This document shows, one piece after another, positions 8,364-18,012 of a stretch of 35,194 nt of DNA. The notes beneath the pieces are model-generated. The model saw only the letters and a program-made list of their open reading frames with translations, had not been told where the DNA came from and did not search any database. The stretch comes from an uncultured Acidimicrobiaceae bacterium (GTDB taxonomy: Bacteria > Actinomycetota > Acidimicrobiia > Spongiisociales > UBA5794). The stretch covers positions 1-35,194 of the forward strand of contig CAMYIJ010000039.1 of assembly GCA_947258375.1 (NCBI GenBank), read 5' to 3'. Position numbers and translations under genes: made by a program. How positions within the stretch are numbered: position 1 is the stretch's first letter; the number at the start of each line of letters is the position of its first letter.

Positions 8364-10451
8364 CTAGGGAACTGCAGGCAAGTCGCCCGACGACTCGACC
8401 CCTGCGGCGTTGATCAGCTTCTCGAGCGGCTTGGGAAGGCGGCCATCAGGGTCGAAGGGCTTCACATCCGCCAGGTTGATCAGCGCGAGATCGTTCGGCA
8501 CCGACGCGGCGACGTTCGACCAGTTGTTGGTCCCCGTCAGACCCAGGTTCTCGATGAAGCCGGGGGTGCCGGAGCTGGAGTACCAAGCGGTGAGTTGGAA
8601 CCAGACGGTGACCGGATCGACCACAACGTTCTTGTTGACGGAGGCGTTGCGCGTGCCCTCGTCGAGCTGCATGCCGGGACGCTTCGCAAATGACGGGTCG
8701 ATGGTGTCTCCCGGCAGTTTGGCGGGGATGGCCGCCGTCGAGTAGTCGACGTAGTTGCCCTGAATGAGCGTGCCCTCTGATGTGGCTGATCCCACGTCCG
8801 CGGCCGGGCCCAGGAGGTAGATAGCCGAGCCGTCATATAGCGTGTTCATGACGTTCTCGAACCGATTCTCCGTTACCTTGTTGCGCCGGTGCACGGTGGA
8901 GTCCGGGAAGTTGTTGTGGCCCCAGCCGAGTGAGACTGCGGAGTAGGGGGTGTCGACAAAACTGTTGTTGGCGATGACGAAGTCCGCCGCCTTGTACACC
9001 CTGATGCCGACGCTGCTGAAGTACTCGCGACCGACGCGGGTGACCAGATTGTTGTCGAATGAGATTCGCGCGACGAGACGCTCCATCGGTTCATCGAGAT
9101 AGACGTGCTCCGGGTGCCCGGCGACGAAACCGCTGCCCGAGATATCGTCGAGTACGTTGCCGGAGAAGATCGCATCGGTCACGTCGTTGTGCAGCAGGAT
9201 TCCAGCTGCCCCCAGCTCGGTCAGGACGTTGCCCGTGAACTCAATCTCGTGCGCAGAATCCATTTCGATCGCGGCGCCGGGAAGGCCTTGTCTGTTGATC
9301 GACAACAGGTAGGGGTGCGTCGCGCCCACATCCTGCATCCAGTCGTCAAACTCCCACCCCGCGAACCATGACGGGCCCTGGCCGGATACATAGCCGTGCT
9401 CGCTCGTCGCCAGGTAGGTCGAATGGCGGAAGACTATGTCTTGAATCTTCAGGTTCTCGACGGGTGCGTCCGGGGTACCGTCGACGTCCAGGAGAGTTTC
9501 GACAGCCGGGATCCAGGTCTCGACCTGGTTTGGATCCACACCGGCCGGCGGCCACCAATACAGCTTGCGCAGACGCGGATCGAAGAACCACTCGCCTACT
9601 TCGTCCAGAAGCTCCCGCGCATTCTCCAGGTAGAAGGGGTCTTCCGGCACGATGAATGTCGCGAAATAGCCCCGTTGTGATGCGTGCCACAATGCGTTGT
9701 CGCTGATGTCGACGCGCATACTGGTGGCGTCGAACGGTGTCACCTGTTCGACCTGGAGTCGATGAGACCGCCACGAAGGACGCAGGAGCTCATTGCCGTT
9801 TGCGTCGAGCACCCCATGGCCGGAGATTCGAACTCCAACGTAGAGCAACTCGAGGTCCTCCGGATGGGCAAATCCGCCAATGTCCTCGTTGGCGACGACC
9901 ATGGCAACGTCCCTCACGGTGTTGCCGACAAGGCCTTGGAGAAACTCGGTCGCAGAAGCTGAAGCGGTCGCCGAACGTGCCCGCGGTTGCCGATCGCTTG
10001 CTGCATAGAACTGCCGGAAGTCGTCGACCGTAGAGGGCACATCCACCACGTAGAGCGATTCATCAGACGGCTGCCAACCGCTGAGCTCGACTCCGCCTTC
10101 GATGATCGCTTGTTCTCCCGGGGTCGACCGATAGACCACGTCGAAACCATTGGTGCCAGAGTCGGCGGTCGTCAGCGTGAAGGTCGCCGAGCGTTGGTGC
10201 ACGCCTCCGAAGAGGTTGACCACGACATCAGTCGACTGATCGGCGGCCGCCAGCCGTGCCTCAGCCTGCGCACGCTCCAGGGTCGCAAATGGAGCACCTT
10301 GTGATCCGTCGTTGGAGTCGTGGCCCGCAACGGCATCGACGAAGAATTCGACCGCCTGGTGCGGCCGGCCTTTGCCGCCCCCCGGCGCCATCATTCCGAG
10401 GACAAGCGCCAACACCGCGACAGGAATAACAGAGTACAGACGGTTTGACAT
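8364..10451 (-). CDS. secreted right-handed parallel beta-helix protein
   Basis: 695 residues with an N-terminal hydrophobic signal-like segment (residues 1-25). After it comes FFVDAVAGHDSNDGSQGAPFATLERAQ, the opening typical of secreted beta-helix proteins related to polysaccharide lyases. The centre has repeated N-G-N/F-S-N-N type turns (IEFTGNVL, AIFSGNVL, ISFDNNLVT, FVIANNSFVD), as in PbH1 repeats. A GGGGG stretch lies about 7 nt before the ATG. The substrate, probably a polysaccharide if it is an enzyme, cannot be read from the sequence. It stands alone between unrelated genes. Confidence 0.78.
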   Translation of the reverse strand: MSNRLYSVIPVAVLALVLGMMAPGGGKGRPHQAVEFFVDAVAGHDSNDGSQGAPFATLERAQAEARLAAADQSTDVVVNLFGGVHQRSATFTLTTADSGTNGFDVVYRSTPGEQAIIEGGVELSGWQPSDESLYVVDVPSTVDDFRQFYAASDRQPRARSATASASATEFLQGLVGNTVRDVAMVVANEDIGGFAHPEDLELLYVGVRISGHGVLDANGNELLRPSWRSHRLQVEQVTPFDATSMRVDISDNALWHASQRGYFATFIVPEDPFYLENARELLDEVGEWFFDPRLRKLYWWPPAGVDPNQVETWIPAVETLLDVDGTPDAPVENLKIQDIVFRHSTYLATSEHGYVSGQGPSWFAGWEFDDWMQDVGATHPYLLSINRQGLPGAAIEMDSAHEIEFTGNVLTELGAAGILLHNDVTDAIFSGNVLDDISGSGFVAGHPEHVYLDEPMERLVARISFDNNLVTRVGREYFSSVGIRVYKAADFVIANNSFVDTPYSAVSLGWGHNNFPDSTVHRRNKVTENRFENVMNTLYDGSAIYLLGPAADVGSATSEGTLIQGNYVDYSTAAIPAKLPGDTIDPSFAKRPGMQLDEGTRNASVNKNVVVDPVTVWFQLTAWYSSSGTPGFIENLGLTGTNNWSNVAASVPNDLALINLADVKPFDPDGRLPKPLEKLINAAGVESSGDLPAVP

Positions 10452-10582
10452 CTGGAGCCCCCTTCGAAAAGCAATAGCTGCTTCTGACAGTATCGGGCGC
10501 GAGGGTCGAACGGTTGAAGCTTCTCAGCCATCTCGGGGGGCGAAGCCGCGACACGCCATAGCAAGGTGGCTAGCTTGGGGCG

Positions 10583-11686
10583 ATGTCCCCCATCCAACTC
10601 CCCGACTACAGCGGCGGGTCGCTGGTCAATCTCGTGGCGGAGCTCGAGTACCGGCTCACCGGCGCCAGCCCGTCGGAGACGCTGCACCCCGACATTGCCA
10701 AGCTGATCCCGTCTGGGACGACGTACGTGTTGTTCCTGCTCGACGGCCTGGGATCAGGCCAGCTCAGCCACGTCGACGCGGCACCCTTCGCCGCGGCTCG
10801 TGTCGCCGACCTCGACGCACCGTTCCCCACGACAACCACCGTCAGCCTGGCAACGATCGCCACCGGCCTTCCGGCCAGCCGCCACGGATTGCTCGGCTAT
10901 CAGCTCTATCTCCCTGAAGCCGACGGAGTCGTCTACACGATCAAGTGGGCGCGGCCATGGGGCGAGACTGTGGAATTGGACCACGCGGCGTTCCTTCCCG
11001 CACCGAACCTGTGGGAGCGCCTCACCGCGGCGGGTGTCGAGCCGATCACCGTGCAGCCCGGGAATTACGCCGACACTCCCCTGTCGCAGGTCCTGTTTCG
11101 CGGGTGCCGATTCGAACCGGCCTACACAATCGACGAGATGATCCTGGCCACCGAGCAGCTGGCCGCCGTGCCCAATCGCCTGATCCTCGCCTATCTCCCT
11201 CATGTCGACATCGCCGCACATGTCTACGGGCAGGAGTCCGACGAGTATGCCGATGCCCTCGACTTCGTTGCCGAGGTGTGGACCCGGCTGGAGCAGCGGC
11301 TCGCCGAGCATGTCGTGCTCGTCGGTACCGCCGATCACGGCCATGTCGACTATCCCGAGTCGGCGGCCGCCAGAATCGACGGAAGCCACGAGAAGGACTA
11401 CACGTTCTACGGCGACAGTCGGGTGACGTTCGTCAGGGGCGCCGGCGCCGAGCTGGCGCGCGAGCTTCCCGGTCGCTGGCTGCCTCTCGATGTGGTCGCC
11501 GACTGGTGGGGACCCGGTCCCCGCCATCCCCAATTCGCGGCACGGGCGCCGGACGGCGTTCTCGTCGCCGATGCGGGGCGCATCATCCTCCACCGCCATA
11601 GTGACAAACGAATGATTGGCCGCCATGGGGGTCTCAGCGCCGCCGAGCGCCTCGTCCCATTGCTGGTCGGAACTCGACCCGGGTAA
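10583..11686 (+). CDS. alkaline-phosphatase-superfamily phosphodiesterase (type I PDE / nucleotide pyrophosphatase-like)
   Basis: 367 residues. Metal-site motifs are in order: FLLDGLGSG (D54), FPTTTTVSLATIATGLPASRHG with the nucleophilic Thr in the 83-86 run, YLPHVDIAAHVYG with metal-binding Asp and His, and GTADHGHVD. These match the nucleotide pyrophosphatase/phosphodiesterase branch. No signal peptide is evident, so it is probably cytoplasmic. It ends exactly where the convergent DsbA-family gene ends, with no intergenic base. The substrate is unknown. Confidence 0.85.
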   Translation: MSPIQLPDYSGGSLVNLVAELEYRLTGASPSETLHPDIAKLIPSGTTYVLFLLDGLGSGQLSHVDAAPFAAARVADLDAPFPTTTTVSLATIATGLPASRHGLLGYQLYLPEADGVVYTIKWARPWGETVELDHAAFLPAPNLWERLTAAGVEPITVQPGNYADTPLSQVLFRGCRFEPAYTIDEMILATEQLAAVPNRLILAYLPHVDIAAHVYGQESDEYADALDFVAEVWTRLEQRLAEHVVLVGTADHGHVDYPESAAARIDGSHEKDYTFYGDSRVTFVRGAGAELARELPGRWLPLDVVADWWGPGPRHPQFAARAPDGVLVADAGRIILHRHSDKRMIGRHGGLSAAERLVPLLVGTRPG

Positions 11687-12340
11687 TCAGGCGAGGAACT
11701 GGGCCGGCTCGTAGCGATCGTTCAGGTATGTCGTCAGATGCGGCTCGATGTCAGCGAAGGCTCGATAGCCGCGGGTGACCGTCGCCATGTCCGTGCCGGT
11801 GCGGAGCAGGAGGGTCGGAAAGCCGGTGGCCTGGAGGCTCCGCGCCTCCTCGAAGTCCTCCCAGGCGGCCAGGCGCGATTTCTCGTCATCGAGTTCGGTC
11901 GTGAAGGCGGCGACGTCCACCGGGAAGTCGGCCAGCAGACCCGGGTAGACGGCGGCGTCGGTGACATCGATCGCCTCGGAGTAGAAGGCCCGCTGTAGGC
12001 GTTTGAACCACTCGAACTCATGGTCCGGCGATAGCGCCCGCATGGTGACAACGGCCCGCGCCGGATACTCGGTGTCGTATATCCAGCCGTCCTTGGCCAG
12101 CGCCTCCTCATTGAAAGGCTGGCCGCTGGCGGCAGCCACCTGGTCCCAATGATGGATGAGGTAGCTGCGCAGGTTGTCCTCGAGGACCTGGGCCCCGGAG
12201 CCCGGGCGGAGTCCTCCGTTGACCAGCCGCATCGGAAACGAGTAGTGCTCCCCCAGCGCATCGATCGTCGGAGCGAAGCCCCAGCACCACGAGCACATCG
12301 TGTCGCCAACGTAAATGAATTCAATATCTGGCCGCTCCAT
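11687..12340 (-). CDS. DsbA-family thioredoxin-fold protein
   Basis: 217 residues, no signal peptide, so a cytosolic FrnE-like member rather than periplasmic DsbA. The active site is CSWC at residues 16-19 in YVGDTMCSWCWGF, and the cis-proline loop is GFPTLLLRTG near residue 168. Helical insert in between as usual for the family. The role is thiol-disulfide exchange or isomerisation; the partner is unknown. Convergent with the phosphodiesterase gene. Confidence 0.85.
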   Translation of the reverse strand: MERPDIEFIYVGDTMCSWCWGFAPTIDALGEHYSFPMRLVNGGLRPGSGAQVLEDNLRSYLIHHWDQVAAASGQPFNEEALAKDGWIYDTEYPARAVVTMRALSPDHEFEWFKRLQRAFYSEAIDVTDAAVYPGLLADFPVDVAAFTTELDDEKSRLAAWEDFEEARSLQATGFPTLLLRTGTDMATVTRGYRAFADIEPHLTTYLNDRYEPAQFLA

Positions 12341-12459
12341 GCCCGTAGTGTTGCAGATAGCGCGAGAGTCAAACGCGGGACGCCTGAACCAGGCGCGACG
12401 CTGGTGGCGACCGCGGCTATCAGGCTGCCGCTACCGCGGCCGTGAACAGAGGGGTCCAC

Positions 12460-13200
12460 ATGTCTTTTGATCCAACCCTGGCCAAGCTCACCGTGACGTT
12501 GTCTCGCCTGGCTTACAGGGATGGGCCGGCAGCTCAGGCCGGAACCACAGACGAGGGTCTCGACGAATTCCGGTTCTTTACTGCCTCTAGCACCCAGGCG
12601 TTCACCGCGGCAGACCCGACGACACGTTTCCTCGCCTTTCGTGGCACGGAGTCGACCAATCCGGTCGACTGGGCCCGCGACGCCCAGTTCAAACCGCGCC
12701 CGGCGGCACTCGGAAAGGTCCACTCGGGATTCGATGCTGCCCTGGATGAGGTCTGGCCGGATGTTGTCACCGAACTGGCGGGGGACGCCCGGCCGCTGAT
12801 CATCACCGGCCACAGCCTGGGCGGCGGGCTCTCGATCATGGCGGCTGCCCGTCTCGTCGAGGCGGGCACTCCTCCGGCGGCGGTGTACGTCTTCGGATGC
12901 CCCCGTACCGGCCTTGGCGACTTTCGGGACGCCTACGACGCGGCGCTGCGCGAAGTGACCTTTCGCATCATCAACCACATCGACCTGGTCACGAGGGTGC
13001 CGCTGCTCGCCCAGGGCTACCGCGCCCCGGGGCGCCGGATGTACTTCGATGCGTCGCAGACCTTCCACGCCGATGCCGGCGCCTGGCATGTCGCCAAGGA
13101 CGACGTGGCATACCGCCTCCGGCATTTTGGGAGCATCAAGTCGCTGGGTCTGAGCACCCACGAGATCAGCGCGTACATCAAACGGATCGACTCGCTCTGA
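12460..13200 (+). CDS. lipase (class 3) family protein
   Basis: 246 residues with alpha/beta-hydrolase fold. The nucleophile elbow is GHSLGG with S119. The oxyanion region FRGTES lies near residue 60, a likely catalytic Asp is in NHIDLVTRVP, and a C-terminal His is available. The ATG at 12460 is preferred over an upstream GTG because it follows GAGGGG at a good distance. No signal peptide, so the enzyme appears intracellular. Physiological substrate unknown. Confidence 0.85.
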   Translation: MSFDPTLAKLTVTLSRLAYRDGPAAQAGTTDEGLDEFRFFTASSTQAFTAADPTTRFLAFRGTESTNPVDWARDAQFKPRPAALGKVHSGFDAALDEVWPDVVTELAGDARPLIITGHSLGGGLSIMAAARLVEAGTPPAAVYVFGCPRTGLGDFRDAYDAALREVTFRIINHIDLVTRVPLLAQGYRAPGRRMYFDASQTFHADAGAWHVAKDDVAYRLRHFGSIKSLGLSTHEISAYIKRIDSL

Positions 13201-13249
13201 GACGGGCTGCGCGGCGATACCGCGTAAAGACGCATCTATCGTCGATGCC

Positions 13250-13981
13250 GTGAGCCGACGAACCGACACGATGCTTCGCTATGCGCTGATCGCTGCCGGG
13301 GTTGCGGCGCTCATTGCCATGTACACCGTCGCCGAAAACGAGAGCCTGAACCGCATCGAGAGATTCTCTCTACTGGTCCTACTGGGCGGCCTGGTCCTCG
13401 TGGGTTGGCCGGGTTTGGCGATTACCCAACAGTATGCCAACCGACGACCACTCCGTATGAAGTGGGGCAAGCCGTCACAGCCTGACGCGTCGGAGCGCCG
13501 GCGGCCTGAACCAATCAGTCCCGACACGGTGCCGGTGACCGTTGCGATCAGTCCCCGCAACAGCCTCATGGCTATCGGCGGCGCAGTTGCCCTGGGCAGC
13601 GTGCTGGGCATCTTCGGCTACGCGTTGGCCGGCACAGCCGGTTCTGACCAGGGCGGTTTCGTCCTCTACGTGGGCGTGGCCGGAGCCATACTGATCGCCC
13701 TCCGCGCGGCCTTTCGCATCATCACCGGTCGCCAAGCTCTGCGGGTGGACGATCGGGGTATCACGCTTGGGCCGGCTCTCGACTACGTGCCCCCGCTGAC
13801 CATCGGTCGCTCTGCCGTGACCTCAGTCGAAATGACGGGTGGAGGGGAACCGAAGCTCACAATCCTGACTGAAGCGGGACGCCGCTACGAAACCCGCCTT
13901 GACCAGCTGCGCGCCGCCGACCTTCCCAACCACCTGGCCGTCTTGTGGCCGGAAGTCACCTGGCGTAGCCGCGCTGTCTAG
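13250..13981 (+). CDS. hypothetical membrane protein with C-terminal PH-like region
   Basis: 243 residues from a GTG start. Hydrophobic segments occur at about 9-25, 40-58, 106-127 and 137-158. The C-terminal ~80 residues (from ALRVDDRGITLGP) resemble the beta-rich bacterial PH-like domain that often follows membrane helices. Family otherwise not recognised. Its stop overlaps the stop of the convergent gene by 4 nt. Confidence 0.65.
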   Translation: MSRRTDTMLRYALIAAGVAALIAMYTVAENESLNRIERFSLLVLLGGLVLVGWPGLAITQQYANRRPLRMKWGKPSQPDASERRRPEPISPDTVPVTVAISPRNSLMAIGGAVALGSVLGIFGYALAGTAGSDQGGFVLYVGVAGAILIALRAAFRIITGRQALRVDDRGITLGPALDYVPPLTIGRSAVTSVEMTGGGEPKLTILTEAGRRYETRLDQLRAADLPNHLAVLWPEVTWRSRAV

Positions 13982-14364
13982 GCAGGAGCGCTCGGCTCGA
14001 GAGGCTCCGGCTCAGGCTTGAATCTCAATGCGACAAACGTCCAGCCGGCAGACGCAATGTCGAGGATCGCAAAGAGCCAGAGTTGCCACACGCTCTCGGT
14101 GACGGCGAGGAACGCCAGGGCGACTCCGGACACGATCCGGGCTGGGACCGAGTACCAGAACATCCACCGCGCTCGGTGAATCGCCGATCCCAGGTAGTAG
14201 ACGCCGAGAACCACGGCAACCACACCGACCACCCGGATCCACACCTCTCTGGCGGGATCCATGCCGAGTAGATCAACGATGCTGTCGGGTACGAGCAGCA
14301 GGCCGACCCCCATGCCGAGTATGTACACCGACCAGGTGAAGATGGACAACCGCACGCCATTCAA
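13978..14364 (-). CDS. hypothetical four-TM membrane protein
   Basis: 128 residues with hydrophobic segments at about 8-25, 43-62, 72-88 and 93-112, and a proline- and glutamate-rich tail. A GGGAG site precedes the ATG. The architecture resembles small uncharacterised integral membrane proteins. No motif gives a function. Convergent 4-nt overlap with its neighbour. Confidence 0.65.
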   Translation of the reverse strand: MNGVRLSIFTWSVYILGMGVGLLLVPDSIVDLLGMDPAREVWIRVVGVVAVVLGVYYLGSAIHRARWMFWYSVPARIVSGVALAFLAVTESVWQLWLFAILDIASAGWTFVALRFKPEPEPLEPSAPA

Positions 14365-14449
14365 AGCAACTCCCTAGCAACGTTCGCCTCGATGATAAGG
14401 ACTGCGGCGCTGCGCTGCGATACTCGCTTTCGAGATTTCGAGGAGTCAC

Positions 14450-15532
14450 ATGAAGGCAGCTGTTTGCCGAGAGTTCGGCGCCCCCCTCAACATCGAAGAA
14501 GTCGCCATCGGCGACCCCGCCGCCGGCGAGGTTCGCGTGCACGTCGCAGCATGCGCGATCTGCCACTCCGACATCGCTTGCCTGGATGGTGCGTGGGGTG
14601 GCCCGTTGCCAACGATCTTCGGTCACGAGGCGGCGGGCACCGTCGTCGAGGTCGGCGAGGGCGTGGCCTCGATCGCACCGGGCGCCAGGGTCGTCGTGAC
14701 GTTGGTTCGGTCCTGCGGTAGCTGCTTCTACTGCCGGCTTGGCGATGAAGCGATGTGCGAGACCAGCTTCCGGCTGGACGCGAACCCTGGGCTGCGGGGC
14801 CGTGAGGGTGAGCTAGTCAACCAGGGGCTCCGGACCGCCGGGTTTGCGCAGCAAGTCGTGGTTCACGAATCGCAGCTGGCGGCAATCTCGGAGGATGTGC
14901 CTATGGAAGCCGCCGCGCTACTCGCCTGCGGCGTCATCACCGGATTCGGGGCGGTGACCAACACTGCTCGGGTGCCGGCGGGAGCCTCTGTGGCCGTGGT
15001 CGGCGCCGGCGGCGTCGGTCTCAACTGCGTACAGGGGGCCGCCCATGTCGGTGCCGGACAAGTGATCGCCATCGACCTCAACGACGCGAAGCTGAATCTG
15101 GCGACGACCCTGGGAGCGACGGCAGCGGTGAATGCCGCCAAACAGGATGCGCTTGCCGGCGTCCGCGAACTGACCGAAGGCCGTGGGGTCGACTACGTGT
15201 TTGTGGCCGCCGGCAGCGCAACCGCGGTCGAGACTTCGCTGCCCCTTCTCCGCCGCTCCGGCACCCTGGTCGTTGTCGGCATGCCACCCAGCGGACAATT
15301 GGCCCGGATCGACACCGGAGACGTCGCCCACCGGGGCCAGCGGATCATCGGCTCCAAGATGGGCTCTGTTCGAGTGAAGCGGGACATCCCGATGCTCGCC
15401 GGCCTCTATGCGTCCGGCGATCTCAAACTCGACGAACTCATCACCGCGACGTATGCGCTCAATGACATCAACGAGGCGGTGCGATCTGCAAGAGCCGGCG
15501 AAGCCGCTCGAAACGTTATCGTCTTCGGCTAG
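14450..15532 (+). CDS. zinc-dependent alcohol dehydrogenase
   Basis: 360-residue medium-chain dehydrogenase. The catalytic zinc site has C38 (ICHSD) and H59-E60 (FGHEAAG). The structural zinc lobe has C89, C92, C95 and C103 (SCGSCFYCRLGDEAMC). The Rossmann motif VVGAGGVGLN lies near residue 185. GAGGAG precedes the ATG. Followed after 16 nt by a FAD oxidoreductase, suggesting a two-gene operon oxidising an alcohol and an amine or amino acid; that link is inference. Confidence 0.88.
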   Translation: MKAAVCREFGAPLNIEEVAIGDPAAGEVRVHVAACAICHSDIACLDGAWGGPLPTIFGHEAAGTVVEVGEGVASIAPGARVVVTLVRSCGSCFYCRLGDEAMCETSFRLDANPGLRGREGELVNQGLRTAGFAQQVVVHESQLAAISEDVPMEAAALLACGVITGFGAVTNTARVPAGASVAVVGAGGVGLNCVQGAAHVGAGQVIAIDLNDAKLNLATTLGATAAVNAAKQDALAGVRELTEGRGVDYVFVAAGSATAVETSLPLLRRSGTLVVVGMPPSGQLARIDTGDVAHRGQRIIGSKMGSVRVKRDIPMLAGLYASGDLKLDELITATYALNDINEAVRSARAGEAARNVIVFG

Positions 15533-15548
15533 CCGCACAGGAGGCCAG

Positions 15549-16676
15549 ATGGAGAGAGCCGTCGATTTCGCCGTAGTCGGAGCCGGCATTGCGGGAGCCT
15601 CTGTCGCCTATGAGCTCGCGCAGCATGGGACCGTCGAGGTCTTCGAGATGGAGGCTACCGCCGGGCACCATTCGACCGGTCGCTCGGCGGCGCTTTACAC
15701 GGAGTGCGACGGTCTCCCGCCGCTGCGGCGCCTCGCGATGGCGTCAAAGGAGTTCCTGCTCGACCCTCCGGACGGGTTCACTGATGGCCCGATCCTGAGC
15801 GGACGCACGGTGCTCTTTGTCTCCAAGGGCGCGGCTGCGGACGAGCTGGACTCCTTCTACGCCGAACAGCGCGCGCTCGTGCCGAGTATCAGCCGCATCG
15901 ACCCGACCGAAGCGCACCAGCTGTGCGGGGCGCTGCGCCCGGAGAAGCTCGCCGGCGGCGTCCTCGAGCCGAACGCGATGGACATCGACGTCCACGCCCT
16001 CCACCAGGGGTTCCTCAGTGGCCTGCGCACACGCGGCGGCAAACTGGCCACAGGTTCTCCGGTCGTCGGTTTGGAACGTCTGGGCCGCGGCTGGCGCGTC
16101 ACCACCCCGAAGGGAATCGTCGATGCCGGGATAGTGGTCAACGCCGCGGGAGCCTGGTGTGACGTCGTTGGTGCCATGGCCGGCGTAAGGACAATCGGCC
16201 TGGTGCCGAAACGGCGCACCGCTTTCACCTTCGCGCCGCCCGAAGGCTCCGGTCATGAGGACTGGCCGATGGTCGTCGACATCGCAGGCGACTTCTACTT
16301 CCGTCCGGAAGGCCCCAGCCTCCTGGCTTCGCCCGAGGACGAGACGCCGGTCGCACCCCAGGACATCCGCCACGAAGAGATCGATGTCGCCATGGCGATC
16401 GAGCGAATTCAAGAGGTCACAACGATGGAGATCAGACACATTCGTTCAGCCTGGGCGGGGCTGCGGTCATTTGTCGCCGACAATGTGCCGGTCGTGGGCA
16501 TGGACCCTGAGGCTGCCGGGTTCTTCTGGCTCGCCGGCCAGGGCGGCTACGGCATCATGACAAGCCCGGCGATGAGCCGCACGGCGGCTTCGCTCATCAC
16601 CGCCGGCCGGATGCCGGACGACGCCGTCGCCCACGGCGTCACCGCAGACGACCTCAGCCCGACACGGCTCATCTGA
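15549..16676 (+). CDS. FAD-dependent oxidoreductase (DAO family)
   Basis: 375 residues of the D-amino-acid oxidase/glycine oxidase fold. The N-terminal dinucleotide motif is VVGAGIAGASVAYEL (G11, G13, G16). The C-terminal FAD-binding motif is FFWLAGQGGYGIMTSPA. The ATG at 15549 follows an AGGAGG site, so the longer upstream open frame overlapping the dehydrogenase is rejected. Substrate cannot be named. Confidence 0.88.
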   Translation: MERAVDFAVVGAGIAGASVAYELAQHGTVEVFEMEATAGHHSTGRSAALYTECDGLPPLRRLAMASKEFLLDPPDGFTDGPILSGRTVLFVSKGAAADELDSFYAEQRALVPSISRIDPTEAHQLCGALRPEKLAGGVLEPNAMDIDVHALHQGFLSGLRTRGGKLATGSPVVGLERLGRGWRVTTPKGIVDAGIVVNAAGAWCDVVGAMAGVRTIGLVPKRRTAFTFAPPEGSGHEDWPMVVDIAGDFYFRPEGPSLLASPEDETPVAPQDIRHEEIDVAMAIERIQEVTTMEIRHIRSAWAGLRSFVADNVPVVGMDPEAAGFFWLAGQGGYGIMTSPAMSRTAASLITAGRMPDDAVAHGVTADDLSPTRLI

Positions 16677-16719
16677 CTACACCGCGAACCGACCTGGAGT
16701 GATGCCGTAGATTGACCCG

Positions 16720-18000
16720 ATGGAAATGTCCGGGTTGCTCACGGTGACCGCTCTTGTCTTCGGGTACAGCGTGGTTTCGCGCCACCTGGGACGCTGGGCA
16801 ATAACGGGCCCCATGGTGTTCCTCCTGGCGGGGTGGCTGATCGGGCCGGACGGACTGTCGCTCGTGGAGATCGGCTTCGAACAGACGGGCGTCCGCCTTC
16901 TTGCCGAGGCGACTCTGGTGCTCGTCCTCTTTGCCGACGCCACTCGGGTCGACCTCATGATCATGCGACACCAGTTCTTCGATATGCCGGGTCGGCTTCT
17001 GGCGTTCGGCTTGCCGCTCACGATCGTTTTCGGAGGGTTCATGGCAGTGTGGCTGGTGCCCGGCGTGACGCTCCCTGAAGGTCTCCTGATCGGCGCCATC
17101 CTGGCTCCTACCGATGCCGCTCTCGGCAAGGGCGTGGTGACCAACCGGCAGATTCCGGCGCGGATTCGTCAGACCCTCAACGTCGAAAGCGGCCTCAACG
17201 ACGGCATTGCGCTGCCGGTCGTCACTGCACTGGTAGCGGTGGCCGCGGCCAGCGGGGATCTGGAAACGCCGGGCCACTGGGTCCAATTCGCGTTGCGCGA
17301 GATCGGCTTGGGATTAGCCATCGGTGTCGCCGTCGGAGTGGCCGGCGGCACCCTCCTGCGGCTCGCGTGGGAAAGGGATTGGGTTTCGGGGGCGGCTCGC
17401 CAGCTGGCGACGCTGGCAATCGCGGTGGCGGCGTTCTCGACCACTGAGATGGCCACGGGCAACGGGTTCATCGCGGCGTTCGTCGCCGGAGTCGGTTTTC
17501 GGGCCGCGGCCCGCGATATGCATGAGACGGCTGCCGACCTCACCGAGGACATCGGCGAACTTGCCACCTGGATCACGTTCCTGTTCTTCGGCGTCGGGCT
17601 GGTCGTACCGGCGATTCAAGCTGCCACGGTCGGCACCGTCGCCTACGTTCTACTCAGCCTCACCGTGATCCGAATGCTCCCGGTGGCGCTGGCGCTGCTC
17701 GGCACGCACTGTGACCGCAGCACTGCGGTATTCCTGGGATGGTTCGGACCACGAGGCCTCGCTTCGATCCTGTTCGCCCTATTGATTGTGGACGAGGCCG
17801 ACCTCGCCCGGGAGTCGACAATCCTGAGAACCGTCTCGCTAACGGTGCTAGTCAGCGTCTTCCTCCACGGTGTGACAGCCCGCAAGGGATCGGCCGTCTA
17901 TGCCGGCAAGATGGCCCGAATGGACCCAGATATGCCCGAAATGCAGCCCGTCCACACGATGCCAAAGGTCCGCCGGGGCGGAGATTCCGGATTTTCTTGA
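16720..18000 (+). CDS. cation:proton antiporter (CPA1-type Na+/H+ exchanger)
   Basis: 426 residues with 10-12 hydrophobic segments. The ion-binding region reads ILAPTDAALGKGVV near residue 130 and is followed by NVESGLNDGIALPVV, the usual pair of signatures. No strong ribosome site is visible before the ATG at 16720; a start two codons later is also possible. Transcription probably ends at, or runs into, the structured region and terminator at 18013-18182. Confidence 0.88.
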   Translation: MEMSGLLTVTALVFGYSVVSRHLGRWAITGPMVFLLAGWLIGPDGLSLVEIGFEQTGVRLLAEATLVLVLFADATRVDLMIMRHQFFDMPGRLLAFGLPLTIVFGGFMAVWLVPGVTLPEGLLIGAILAPTDAALGKGVVTNRQIPARIRQTLNVESGLNDGIALPVVTALVAVAAASGDLETPGHWVQFALREIGLGLAIGVAVGVAGGTLLRLAWERDWVSGAARQLATLAIAVAAFSTTEMATGNGFIAAFVAGVGFRAAARDMHETAADLTEDIGELATWITFLFFGVGLVVPAIQAATVGTVAYVLLSLTVIRMLPVALALLGTHCDRSTAVFLGWFGPRGLASILFALLIVDEADLARESTILRTVSLTVLVSVFLHGVTARKGSAVYAGKMARMDPDMPEMQPVHTMPKVRRGGDSGFS

Positions 18001-18012
18001 ATTTGGGACAAA

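Noticed and set aside
16669..17286. Minus-strand open frame of 205 codons within the antiporter gene
   Set aside because: Low-complexity charged composition and complete overlap with a clear membrane transporter; a GC-rich shadow frame.
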